Source of the DNA: Nymphaea colorata
Lineage: Eukaryota; Streptophyta; Magnoliopsida; Nymphaeales; Nymphaeaceae
Reading direction: 5' to 3'
DNA: 64,000 bases
Assembly: GCF_008831285.2 (NCBI RefSeq)
Contig: NC_045139.1
Coordinates: 32,709,706 to 32,773,705, forward strand
Below, piece after piece: positions 1-10,200 of this stretch. The position numbers and the translations under genes were made by a program. The notes beneath the pieces are model-generated. The model saw only the letters and a list, made by a program, of their open reading frames with translations. It was not told the DNA's origin and searched no databases. How positions within the stretch are numbered: the first letter of the stretch is position 1; each line of letters opens with the position of its first letter.

Positions 1-1565
1 AGTTAATTGATTGATTCCACAATTTTTTTCTGTGATTCTAATATTTGATTAGAGTGAAGTAAATGTATGATAAATAACCAAAGTAAAATGAGAATTTAAG
101 TGGACAAATTCTCGTACAACTTCTTGTTACACAAGATAAACAAATTAAGAAGGACTTTCATTCATTACATCCCAAAATGGGTTCTCTAATATTAATTAAA
201 CATCTCAAATTAAGACTTCCATCCATTATTGGAGTCCACACGAACTAGAAGTCCCACTGTCCAAGTGGTAATCCACCTCAGAAATGTTGGAATAGATTAA
301 GTTGACACATATGAAAGACGTCACCTTAAAACACTAAAAACAAAGCTAACACCTTAAGGACATGAGAGGAAATGTAGGAGCTTCGGCTTTTAGGTAGGTA
401 ATAAGATGAAATATTACCCTTGTGCATCTGATGAACAAATTTTATTGCTTTATTCCACAACCATTTTATTCAAAAAGTATGTTTGAACCAAGCTTAACTT
501 GAGTTTGTGATTATAGGATTTAAATTTCATTTTAGTTTAATTTCTTATGTAAATTTTCTTGATTCAAATACTCTATTAAAGTGAAATGTACCATAAGATA
601 AGTATTTGATTTTTTTTTAATTTCAATGAAAAAAAAATTCGACGATCCTATCACGTAAAAGCCCAGTTAAGTTAATTTATTTCTTCCACAAATTTTTTCC
701 GTGATTCTAATATTTGACTAGAGTGAAGTAAATGTATCATAAATAACCAACTTAAAATGGGAATTAAGTGGACAAATTCTTGTTACACAAGATAGACAAA
801 TTGAAAAGGACTTTCACTTATCACATCCCAAAATGGGTCCTCTAATGTTAATTAAACATGTCAAATTTAGACTCCCATGCATTAATGGAATCCAGATGAA
901 CCAGAAGTCTGTCCAAGTGGGAATCCACCTCAGAAATGTCGGGATCGATTAAGTTGAAACATATAAAAGACGTCACCTTAAAGCACTAAAAACAAGGCTA
1001 GCACTTTAAGGACATGAGAGGAAATGTCATAGCTTCGGCTTTTAGGTAGGTAATAAGATGAAATATTCCTCATGTGTATCTGATGAATAAATTTTATTGC
1101 TTTATTCCATAAACATTTTAATCAAAAAGTATGTTTGAACCAATCTTAACTTGAGTTTGTGATATTAATTACACATAAAAGCAAGGAATATAGGATTTAA
1201 ATTTCATTTTAGTTTAATTTCTTATGTAAATTTTCTCGATTCAAATACTCAATTAAAGTGAAATGAGCCATAAGATAAGTATTTGATTTTTTTTTAAATT
1301 TCAATGAAAAAAAAATTCAAGGATCATATCACATAAAAGCCAGTTAAGTTAATTGATTTCTTCCACAATTTTTTTCCGTGATTCTAATATTTGACTAGAG
1401 TGAAGTAAATGTATGATAAATAACCAACGTAAAATGAGAATTTAAGTGGACAAATTCTTGTACAACTTCTTGTTACACAAGATAGACAAACTAAGAAGAC
1501 TTTCATTTATGACATCCCAAAATGGGTTCTCTAATATTTATTAAACATGTCAAATTAAGACTTGC
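1..1565. repeat. Tandem array of a ~0.67 kb AT-rich unit (about 2.3 copies)
   Basis: Three successive blocks start near 1, 665 and 1342 with the same text (a TTAATTGATT..TTCCACAATTTTT opening, then a block with GTGAAGTAAATGTAT, later AGCTTCGGCTTTTAGGTAGG). The units differ by scattered substitutions and small indels; the third is cut off near 1565. The window begins inside the array, so it probably continues to the left. No reading frame is conserved between units. A further single copy lies at 19335-19950. Confidence 0.9.
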
Positions 1566-2198
1566 AAGCATGCATTAATGCAGGCTCTGCCTCCTGTGCT
1601 ACTGTTCGCCGGAGTGCGGGTTTATTGCGTTTACTATAGGAGTGATGTTTCCTGTGGAGAGACCCTCTACGAGGGTTCTGGTATATATTATTAAAAAAAA
1701 AAACATTATAGAGCCGTTTTTAGGTTCAGTCTGGTCTTTGAATTCGACAAGTGTGGCTCTGATTCCACTGTTAGAGCAATTGAAGTGGCAGCAGAAGTTG
1801 CAAGTCGTCGCCTGCGTAGTATGTTTACTAGAGGCTCCACTGGTCAAGTATGGACCCTTGTGGAAAACAGCAAAGCAAGAAGAAGAGGAAGAAGAAGGAG
1901 AAGCTGAGATTTTTATTGGTTTCCCTCTAAGAGGCTTCTCTTGGGCAATCAAGGAAGGATTAAACCCTATAATAGAGAGTTGCTGGCCTTAAATAGGCCT
2001 GCCTCTTAGGTTGGGCTTCGGATTCCGGAGGGTGATGATCGGGAGCGCAGGAATGTCGATAATGCACTTCTCTGCTTCCTTTTTCGTTCATTTTCCACTT
2101 TCCTCATGGTATGGATTAGGTTTTCGACGTCCTCCCTGAAATTCCATGGAAATTTTTTGTTTGGCTTGTTTATTTCAATTATTGGTGTTTTCATTCAG
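1566..2198. other. Unassigned sequence upstream of the NERD exon
   Basis: No recognisable domain. Open frames on both strands (about 117 codons) contain runs of Glu or Ser from a GAAGAAGAGG-type purine tract and look like chance. The last part ends in a pyrimidine-rich stretch and CAG at 2196-2198, the acceptor of the following exon, so at least this end is probably an intron. I could not find the N-terminal exons expected for the NERD protein here. Confidence 0.4.
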
Positions 2199-2313
2199 GA
2201 AAGAAGTGATGGTGATGACGGTTAAGAATTTGCGTGGGTTTGTGGAGGTTGGCAATGATCGTAGCTGGATTTGCAGAGGCAAGGATGGCAGCCGAGAGTG
2301 GCATCCTGATCTG
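2199..2313 (+). pseudogene. NERD-domain protein gene, internal exon (gene broken)
   Basis: The exon encodes KEVMVMTVKNLRGFVEV followed by GNDRSWICRGKDGSREWHPDL. It matches the plant NERD (nuclease-related domain) protein pattern 'VTK.E.VVI.VKN.SGFV....GSWVC......HPDPV'. It is bounded by an acceptor (TTCATTCAG, ends 2198) and a donor (GTAATC at 2314). It begins with the third base of a codon and ends in phase 0, which joins in frame to the exon at 8735. A 5.6-kb copia element sits in the intron between them. Upstream exons for the protein start and downstream exons are not found in the window, so the locus looks like a fragment. Function of plant NERD proteins is poorly defined; the domain is distantly related to restriction-enzyme-like nucleases. 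Identification is from family memory; an unseen 5' part beyond the left edge cannot be excluded. Confidence 0.7.
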
Positions 2314-2425
2314 GTAATCTCTTCTTCATCTGAATTTGTTCTCTTATTTCTCGTTATGGAACTTGGTGGTTCTATCTTAATGATTCTTATGAAATTCGCA
2401 AATATTGGTCGGTGGATGGTGGTTG

Positions 2426-2749
2426 TGTTAGATGTTACACAAATCAACATAGTGATTTCAGGAAGCAGATCAGCAACATCCTGATTTTAGGAAAGGGGAC
2501 TGAGCCTGATTGAGATGTGATCTTGTCTTATCCTGTTGGTGATTTCCTATCTTGCCTTATTTATTATCTTGTTGTATATTTGAGAAAATAGGGAAGATGA
2601 GCATTGAATCATGTATAAATACCTTACGTTGGTAAGGCCTTGATAAATTGAACTGAAATGAAGAATTCCTTCCGTCTTCACTTTCTCTCTTTCTCTCTCT
2701 CCCTCTCTCTCTTTCGTCTTCACACTTTCTCTATTTCTACCATTTAATA
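2426..2749 (+). repeat. 5' LTR of copia element
   Basis: 324 bp, begins TGTTAGATG and ends TTTAATA, so its termini are TG...TA rather than the usual TG...CA. It contains a TATAAATA box near 2613 and a CT-rich tract near the end that is longer than in the 3' LTR. Confidence 0.93.
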
Positions 2750-2767
2750 TGGTATCAGAGCACAGAG
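2750..2767 (+). other. Primer binding site (initiator tRNA-Met type)
   Basis: TGGTATCAGAGC directly follows the 5' LTR. It is complementary to the 3' end of plant initiator tRNA-Met, the usual primer of plant copia elements. Confidence 0.9.
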
Positions 2768-3504
2768 ACTACCACCGTCGCTTCCCCAAGCTGTGAATTC
2801 CTGTAAGTTCTGGCCACGAAGATTGTTCCAACGACTGAAAGAGCATTGATTCTCGTCGTCCATCTCTGCAAAGCTCATATGAGCAGTTTGGACCAAATCC
2901 GAACGAAATTGGGCAAGAATCGGAGGTGACTTGGAAGCTAACGAAGAACAGAGGACTTCCGACAAAGAAACTGCTGCTACGGCACCTATACTTGATATTT
3001 TTTGGCCAGTTGCCCGATTTTTGGGCGATTAATTTTCGTTGAGAAGCAACCAGAAACTGAAAAACAGAGGAGTAAACCGATGACCACGGCGATTCAATCT
3101 TGTGACGCCAGACGCCTTCTGTGACTGCCGATGCTTGGGAGGCGACGGGAGACTATAGAGCCAGGAGCGCAACCGCCTTGCTTCACGTTCCGACTCTAGC
3201 GTAGTGAAGGCAGCCGATTCCTCTCAGGTTGCCGAAAGATGGAAGCTCGTCCGAGAGAGACGGCAGCACCTTCCTCCTCCACGACGTCGAAGTAATCACT
3301 TCAGCATTGACCGTCTGTTCATATGCACTGTTTCCGTTCTCGTTTAAAAATCAGCATTGATGGAGCCATTTGGGAAGCCTTTCTGCCACCATCGCTCAAT
3401 GCCTTGATTCTAGCTCGCTTGTGGTCTTGCCTCGTTGTTTTGCTTAGTTGCTGTTCTCAACCAACAATTATGCTGCTTGCTTGCACCGTTTTACATCATC
3501 ATCT

Positions 3505-4452
3505 ATGGCAGAAACCCAAGGAGCTATTGGGTCCCCTTCAAGATAAAAAACAACTGCCCAAGATGACAATCCGTTTTACCTCCACCATTCTAATAATCTC
3601 GGTGCTTGCCTTGTTTCTCAACTTCTCACTAGCGACAAATATGAAACATGGAGGCGTGCCATGACCATGGCTCTCTTAGCAAAAAATAAGATGGGTTTCA
3701 TCGCCGGTTCCGTACCAAAACCCACATCCCCGACATCTCTCATTATATCTTGGGAAAGATGCAATAATATGGTCCTTTCCTGGCTTCTCAATGCCATTCA
3801 TAAGTCCTTGATGCCAACAGTTGTATATGCCAAAGAAGCTGCTTTCGTTTGGAAGGAGCTACAAATCCGATTCACACAGTCTAATGCTCCTTGCTTGTAT
3901 TAAATTCAGCAGCAAATCATCAACTGCAAACAAGGTCAGTCTCCAATAATCATTTATTATACACGCATCAAAGGTTTATGGGATGAATATGATGCATATG
4001 TTACTCCTTCGGTATGTGATTGTGGAGCAATAAAGAAGATGACTGAGATACAAGAACGTGATAGACTGATTCAGTTGTTGATGGGTTTAAATGAAAGTTA
4101 TGGTCTCATTCGTAGTCAGATACTTCTTATGGAACCAATGTCCGACACCTCCAAGGCTTATGCCTTATTGGTTCAAGAAGAAAGAAAGCGAGAACTTCAT
4201 ATTCCACTTCAGCCTGACTCTATTTCTGCGACAACTGCCATAAAACATCATGATAATACTGTTAGGTCCATGGGACGCCCTCGACACCAATGTGATCACT
4301 GTGGTCAATTAGGCTACACCAAAGCTCGATGTTATCATCTACACGGCTTTCCTAAGAAGAAAAACTTTGGTGATCAACGACAACAGCCACAAGCAAACTC
4401 ATCCACAACTGATATTGCATCTCTCGGCAACCCTACCAAACCACCAGGATAG
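3505..4452 (+). pseudogene. copia gag, broken by stops
   Basis: Frame 1 reads MAETQGAIG..., then a retrotransposon gag domain (YETWRRAMTMALLAKNK, later LNESYGLIRSQILLMEP). It ends with a CCHC-type zinc knuckle CDHCGQLGYTKARC near 4291-4332, in which the expected His is Tyr. In-frame stops occur at 3544 and 3901 and a stop at 4450. Gag would form the virus-like particle. The changed zinc-knuckle His and the stops show decay. Confidence 0.85.
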
Positions 4453-4560
4453 TCAGCTTCTCCTAGTTCAGATCTCTTCCAACAATTTCTAGAGTTCATG
4501 AATTCCAAGACTCCCAAAGTCAATCTCGCAGGTACTACCCTATCACTTGCTTGTCAAACT

Positions 4561-5753
4561 TCTTCCCAAATTTGGATAATCGATTCTGGTGCTACACACC
4601 ATATCACCAATTCATTATAGTCTTATTCATCCATCGCTAGTTAAATCAAATCTGGTCCAGCTTCCTAATGGTTCTTCTACACCCGTCACACATGTCGGTC
4701 AGCTTCACTTAAATCCCTCAATTACTTTGCATAATGTTCTTTGTGTTCTCTCTTTTACTTTTAATCTTATATCAGCACCTAAACTTGTCAATGAAAATCA
4801 ATGTCAAGTTATATTTGACAATGATTCTTGCATCATTCAGGACCAACGTTCGATGAAGATGATTGGGAAGGGTAGGAAGGCAAATGGACTATACGTTTTT
4901 GAGAATGAAGGACCATGTACTGCTGCTGTTTCATCAGACCACCAAAGTCTCTGGCATCGTCGACTTGGTCACCCCTCTTTTTCCCATTTGAAGGCTATTT
5001 TCAATTTTTCTAATTCTGCTTCCAAACATGAACATTGTTCTACATGTTATTTTGCCAAACAAACACGTTTGCCATTGTCGAATAGTTCTATATCAACTTC
5101 TAGCATATTTCAATTGGTTCATTGTGACATATGGGAAGGCTATCAAACACCTTCACTATCAGGCGCCCACTATTTTTTTACTATTGTAGACGATTTTTCC
5201 CGTTGCACCTGGGTTTTTCTTATGCGCCACAAATCGGAAACATGTTTTTACATTGAAAAATTTCATAACCTCGTAGAAAATCAATTTTCTACAACTGTTA
5301 AAAAAAAATCACAGTGATAATGGAACTGAGATCTTTTCCTCCCACATGGAAACCTTGTTGCATAATAAGGGCATAGAGCGTCAACATTCTTGCGTTGCCA
5401 CCCCACAACAAAATGGAGTGGTAGAACGGAAGCACAAAGATTTATTAAATACCGCTCGTGCCATTCGTTTTCAAGCTGACCTTCCTATCAAATTTTGGGG
5501 CGATTGTATCTTATCTGTTGCTTACTTGCTAAACCGGTTGCCCACACAACCTTTACATGGCAAAACCCCTTATGAGGTTCTTTATGAAAAGAAACCCAAG
5601 TATGAACATCTTCGAGTTTTTGGGTATTTATGTTATTCATATAACATTGGCCCAAGTATTGACATCTTCGAGTTTTTTGGTGTTTATGTTATGCATATAA
5701 CATTGGCAAATCTCACAAGTTTGACGCCCGTTCTCGCAAATGCATTTTTATAG
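4561..5753 (+). pseudogene. copia protease and integrase, frameshifted
   Basis: The protease active-site triplet DSG is at 4582-4590 in the motif WIIDSGATHHIT, followed by an in-frame stop at 4618 and a frame change. The integrase zinc-binding part follows (WHRRLGHPSF, then CSTCYFAKQ). The core has HCDIW, an SDNGTE (near 5314) that falls out of frame after a poly-A run, and NGVVERKHK as the third acidic residue. Near its end a 56-bp segment is tandemly duplicated (5595-5650 and 5651-5706), shifting the frame again. Confidence 0.88.
5595..5706 (+). repeat. 56-bp tandem duplication inside integrase
   Basis: The segment starting CCCAAGTATGAACATC at 5595 recurs at 5651 (CCCAAGTATTGACATC) with a few substitutions. 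56 is not a multiple of three, so the duplication disrupts the frame. Confidence 0.9.
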
Positions 5754-5935
5754 GATATCCTTTTGGCCAAAATGCTTATAAATTATATGATCCCAATAGC
5801 CAAGAAATTTTGACAAGTCGAGATGTTAAATTTTTTGAAGACAAATTCCCTTTCCACAATATCAAGGACACCCATAGTGATGTTGTCATACCTCTCCCTA
5901 TTCATGAACCTCTTGAATAGGTCAACCATCCTACC

Positions 5936-7750
5936 TTGCCTACCCAACATCCGAATACATACCATATGTCCACCCAACCAGCCCCTTCCAACACCCGGCC
6001 TGATGTTGCACCACCTGTACGGCGCTCAACCAGGGTACATACACCTCCTTCACACCTCAAGGACTTCCAATGCTACTCCATTCATCCAACTCAATCATCT
6101 GAATTGGCATCGGCATCCACTAAAGGCACCAGGTACCCCATCGCTAACTACCTTCATCTCCAACATTTCTCTCCTAACTACCAAGCCTTCTTCACTTCTC
6201 TTCTCTGTCATTCCGAACCGTCATCCTTCTACGAAGCGATGCAATTTCCAGAGTGGCGTGATGTTATGGATGCTGAAGTTCGTGCACTCAAAGAAAATTC
6301 AACTTGGGACGTCGTTGATTCACCTCCCAACAAACACCCCATTGGATGCAAATGGGTGTATAAACTCAAATACCATGCTGATGGCACCATTGAGCGACAT
6401 AAGACTCGCCTCGTCGCCAAAGGTTATACCCAAACAGAGGGCATCGACTACACAAAGACCTTCTCACTTGTTGCTAAAATCACTACAATTCGATGTCTCT
6501 TGTCTATTGCCGCAATCAAAGGGTGGAGTCTATTCTAAGTTGATGTCAACAATGCATTCTTACATGGTGACCTCTCTGAGGAAGTATACATGACTCTCCC
6601 TCCTGGTTTTACCTGACAGAGGGAGCACAAGGTATGTCGGCTAAAAAAATCATTATATGGGCTCAAACAGTCATCTCGCAATTGGTTCTTCAAACTTTCT
6701 GAAACCTTAATACAACTAGGTTTCACTCAGTCAAAGGGAGACTATTTGTTATTTTCCAACATAACTGTCTATAGCAGTACCTTTATTATCGTCTATGTGG
6801 ATGACATAATAATTGCAGGAGACAATGAAGAGCAAATTACAAATTTGAAGTCCGTCATCAACAGCAAATTTCGGCTAAAAGATTTGGGCACATTAAAATA
6901 TTTTTTGGGTATTGAAGTCGCCCGTTCCAAACAAGGCATATTTTTATCTCAAAGGAAATAGAACATGGATATCCTAAGCGAGGCTGGGTATAGTGGTGCT
7001 AAACCTAGCGACACTCCGATGGAGCAACATTTGAAACTTGATGATGAAGCAAGCCAGCCATTGAAAGACCCCACATTTTACAGAAAATTGATTGGACGGC
7101 TCATTTATCTCACCATCACACGGCCTGACATCTTACACAGCGTCCAATTACTAAGTCAGTTCATGTCGCAACCCAGGAACATGCATCTGGACGCAGCCTT
7201 TGGAATCCTTCGGTACATCAAATCCACGCTAAGCTTTGGTATATTTTTATCTACATCTAGTAAAATTTGTGTCAAAGCTTATTGTGATTCAGATTCGGCT
7301 GCCTGCCCAATGACGCGAAGAACCACTTCAGGCTTTTGCATCTTTATTGGAGAAAATCCAAGATCATGGAAAGTAAAGAAACAAACTACCGTTTCCAGGT
7401 CAACAGCAGAGGCTGAGTACAAGTCAATGGCTCTAACGACAAGCAAGATGATTTGGATAAAATATTTATTAAGAGATCTTGAAATCAAACATCAACAACC
7501 AATGGAATTATATTGTGACAATATGGCAGCACTTCACATATCCGCAAATCCTGTATTTCATGAGAGGACCAAGCATATAAAAATTGATTGCCATGTTATA
7601 AGGGAGAGGATTCAGAATGGAGAACTTCATACCAAGCATGTTGATACTCAAAATCAAGTTGCTGATATTTTCACTAAGGCTTTAGGTAAAGATGCATTCA
7701 TCAAATTAAGAAGCAAGTTAGGCCTCCTAGATCCCGGACCGCCAACTTGA
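5936..7750 (+). pseudogene. copia reverse transcriptase and RNase H, broken
   Basis: Reverse transcriptase starts around 6229 with the typical WDVVDSP....IGCKWVYKLK and RLVAKGYTQTEGIDY. It continues through DVNNAFLHGDL and SLYGLKQS and has the catalytic YVDDIIIAGDN near 6793-6825. RNase H follows with KAYCDSDSA, SRSTAEAEYKSMA, ELYCDNMAA and HIKIDCHVIRERI, ending LLDPGPPT and a stop at 7748-7750. In-frame stops at 6536, 6615 and 6959 break the frame. Confidence 0.92.
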
Positions 7751-7757
7751 GGGGGAG
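7749..7757 (+). other. Polypurine tract
   Basis: GAGGGGGAG directly precedes the 3' LTR, where plus-strand DNA synthesis would prime. Confidence 0.9.
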
Positions 7758-8068
7758 TGTTAGACGTTACACAAATCAACATCGTGATTTCAAGAAGCAG
7801 ATCAGCAACATCGTGATTTCAGGAAAGGGATTGAGCCGGATTGAGATGTGATCTTGTCTTATCATGTTGGTGATTCCCTATCTTGCCTTATTTATCATCT
7901 TGTTGTATATTTGAGAAAATAGGGAAGATGAGCATTGAATCATGTATAAATACCTTACGTTGGTAAGGATTTGATAAATTGAACTGAAATGAAGAATTCC
8001 TTCCGTCTTCACTTTCTCTCCTTCTCTCTCTTTCGTCTTCACACTTTCTCTATTTCTACCATTTAATA
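7758..8068 (+). repeat. 3' LTR of copia element
   Basis: 311 bp, begins TGTTAGACG and ends TTTAATA, followed by the GGTTG target duplicate. It is shorter than the 5' LTR, mainly in the CT-rich tract. Confidence 0.93.
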
Positions 8069-8073
8069 GGTTG

Positions 8074-8734
8074 GTAATTCATAAGATGGCTTTCGTCCAG
8101 TGTTTTCTCTAGCATTGCAGTAGCCTTCCACTGGGACTTTGATCAGAACAAATTTGAGATACTTAGTTGGGGAACTAGTTTCAAGGAAAACATCAAGGGG
8201 AAACGAGATTGAAATTTAACAACTCTCCACCTGATAAAATTTTCTCATTCTCTTGTGGACTTGGAATCTTCAAAGATGAACCCAAAAAGACTTGCCAATA
8301 AAACTTCGTTTAGCAAAATTCTCTGCACTCCGATCTACTTTTTCTTCTGATGGCTTTTGTTCTATAATGTATGCATGGCTATATTCACCAGCAACAGAGG
8401 TAGCAAGTGACAAGCACTTCACCAATTTCAGATGTGTGAATCAGGTGATTGGTGTTCATGTTGAACCATGACTTTGTTATCTAGTCTTTCTTACTCCCAG
8501 AATGTACTGTTTAACCATGGTACAATCTGTGCTTCCTAGGACCTTAGTTCTATATTTTGTTGACCTTAGTCTCTTGAGTGCATTTGTCTTTTAACTGCTG
8601 CTTCCTTGAAGCTTGTTCACTGGTTGCCTATTTTTCCTTTAATCTTGTACCTTTCGTTGTTCTTCCAAGAAAAAACATTTTTGCCTACATGTAGCTATTG
8701 AAGTTGGGATTTCTCATAACATCTTTCTATTTAG
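8074..8734 (+). other. Intron remainder of NERD gene
   Basis: AT-rich non-coding sequence between the copia element and the next NERD exon. It ends in a pyrimidine-rich stretch and TTTAG at 8730-8734. No other feature recognised. Confidence 0.6.
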
Positions 8735-8850
8735 GTAATGGAAATGAGGCAGAAAGTCTCAACACTTGAATCTTACCTGGAAAAAAGAGGTGCTGTTTTG
8801 CCAAGTGGATTTTTGAAAGGCAGAGTGGTGCTTCCTAATCCAAAATGCAA
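8735..8850 (+). pseudogene. NERD-domain protein gene, following exon
   Basis: The exon encodes VMEMRQKVSTLESYLEKRG then AVLPSGFLKGRVVLPNPKCK. It continues in phase 0 from the exon ending at 2313 and matches the plant NERD family pattern 'HPDPV.E...Q...LESYLEQRG..LP.G.....V.LPNPK'. The acceptor ends at 8734 and the donor GTAAGG starts at 8851. From 8784 the exon lies inside the left arm of a long inverted repeat, so an antisense partial copy lies downstream (10017-10083). No further NERD exon is found after the inverted repeat, so the gene appears truncated here. Confidence 0.72.
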
Positions 8851-10083
8851 GTAAGGCCTGAGAATAACTAGCATGTTTCAGTTCTGTAGTTATTTCTTGT
8901 CATAGGTAGTGCCTCGAGTTAAATTGCATCATGTGCTTTCTTGGTTATTACTGTGACACCTCTTTCTGCAAAGGTGAAACCCACTTTGAATGAAAAAAAC
9001 AATTAGAATTTTTTTTTTGGATATTAATATGTGGCAGTTCCATTTCAAGTGTTCTGCCTTGAACGAACTGATATGATCTTGCGTGGAACTGTGTCCATAA
9101 TCATGCTTTGTGATGTGGCACCTAGCTTCTTGTGCGTTGATGCAACCAGAAGTACTTTACTTTTTTTGTTTTTAAAAATTCTTTTCTTCTAGAGAATCAA
9201 CCAAGAAAGAAGACTAAAACAGAAAAGTAGGCCTGGGTAATAAACTGCACACGGCACCACGGTTGGAATCCACTACCAACCACATCCCACATCTAACTTC
9301 CTAGTGGGATTCAAGTTTGAGTGGCTCTACTTCTATTTAAGTGGGAGTGTTCCGAGGTTTTGTGAGCCTGAGGGGATTCTAAGCGAGAGTGACAGAGAGC
9401 AAGGGGTCTGACAGAGAAAAATGAGATTATATACTTACATGAAGATGCCATTTTATCTGTCAGACTCCTTGCTCTCTGTCACTCTCGCTTAGAATCCCCT
9501 CAGGCTCACAAAACCTCGGAACACTCCCACTTAAATAGAAGTAGAGCCACTCAAACTTGAATCCCACTAGGAAGTTAGATGTGGGATGTGGTTGGTAGTG
9601 GATTCCAACCGTGGTGCCGTGTGAAGTTTATTACCCAGGCCTACTTTTCTGTTTTAGTCTTCTTGGTTGATTCTCTAGAAGAAAAGAATTTCTAAAAACA
9701 AAAAAAGTAAAGTACTTCTGGTTGCATCCACACACAAGAAGCTAGGTGCCACATCACAAAGCATGATTATGGACACAGTTCCACGCAAGATCATATCAGT
9801 TCGTTCAAGGCAGAACACTTGAAATGGAACTGCCACATATTAATATCCAAAAAAAAAATTCTAATTATTTTTTTCATTCAAAGTGGGTTTCACCTTTGCA
9901 GAAAGAGGTGTCACAGTAATAACCAAGAAAGCACATGATGCAATTTAACTCGAGGCACTACCTATGACAAGAAATAACTACAGAACTGAAACATGCTAGT
10001 TATTCTCAGGCCTTACTTGCATCTTGGATTAGGAAGCACCACTCTGCCTTTCAAAAATCCACTTGGCAAAACAGCACCTCTTT
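8784..10083. repeat. Long inverted repeat, arms ~630 bp, 42-bp loop
   Basis: The left arm 8784-9414 and right arm 9457-10083 are reverse complements with only scattered mismatches and 1-2-bp indels. The spacer is 9415-9456. The left arm begins within the NERD exon at the GAGGTGCTG codons and includes that exon's donor and downstream intron. The right arm carries the same in antisense. A transcript through it would fold into one very long hairpin. Confidence 0.95.
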
Positions 10084-10200
10084 ACTTACTGTTTCAAAAA
10101 TGCATTTGATCACGCGAATGGTTGTTCCTTACTGTTCCGTTCCGTACAGGCGTTCTTCATTTGATGAGATTAAACCAACCTAAGTTGGTACAGAGTAAGA
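10084..10200. other. Short unique spacer
   Basis: No feature recognised between the inverted repeat and the start of repeat R1a. Confidence 0.5.

Larger units (their letters stand above)
2421..8073 (+). mobile_element. Ty1/copia LTR retrotransposon, nearly complete, inactive
   Basis: The element spans 2426-8068, flanked by a 5-bp target duplication GGTTG at 2421-2425 and 8069-8073. It has two LTRs, a primer binding site, gag, protease, integrase, reverse transcriptase and RNase H in copia order, and a polypurine tract. The coding region is split by in-frame stops and frameshifts, so it cannot make a polyprotein. By hand count the LTRs differ at about a dozen positions plus small indels, so the insertion is not recent. 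It lies in an intron of the NERD-domain gene in the same orientation. Confidence 0.95.

Noticed and set aside
1-1565. Direct repeats considered as a CRISPR-like array
   Set aside because: The units are ~670 bp, contiguous and without spacers, in a plant nuclear context.
1599-1992. Overlapping 116-117-codon frames on both strands
   Set aside because: They contain homopolymer-like Glu or Ser runs from a GAA-rich tract; no domain and no consistent gene structure.
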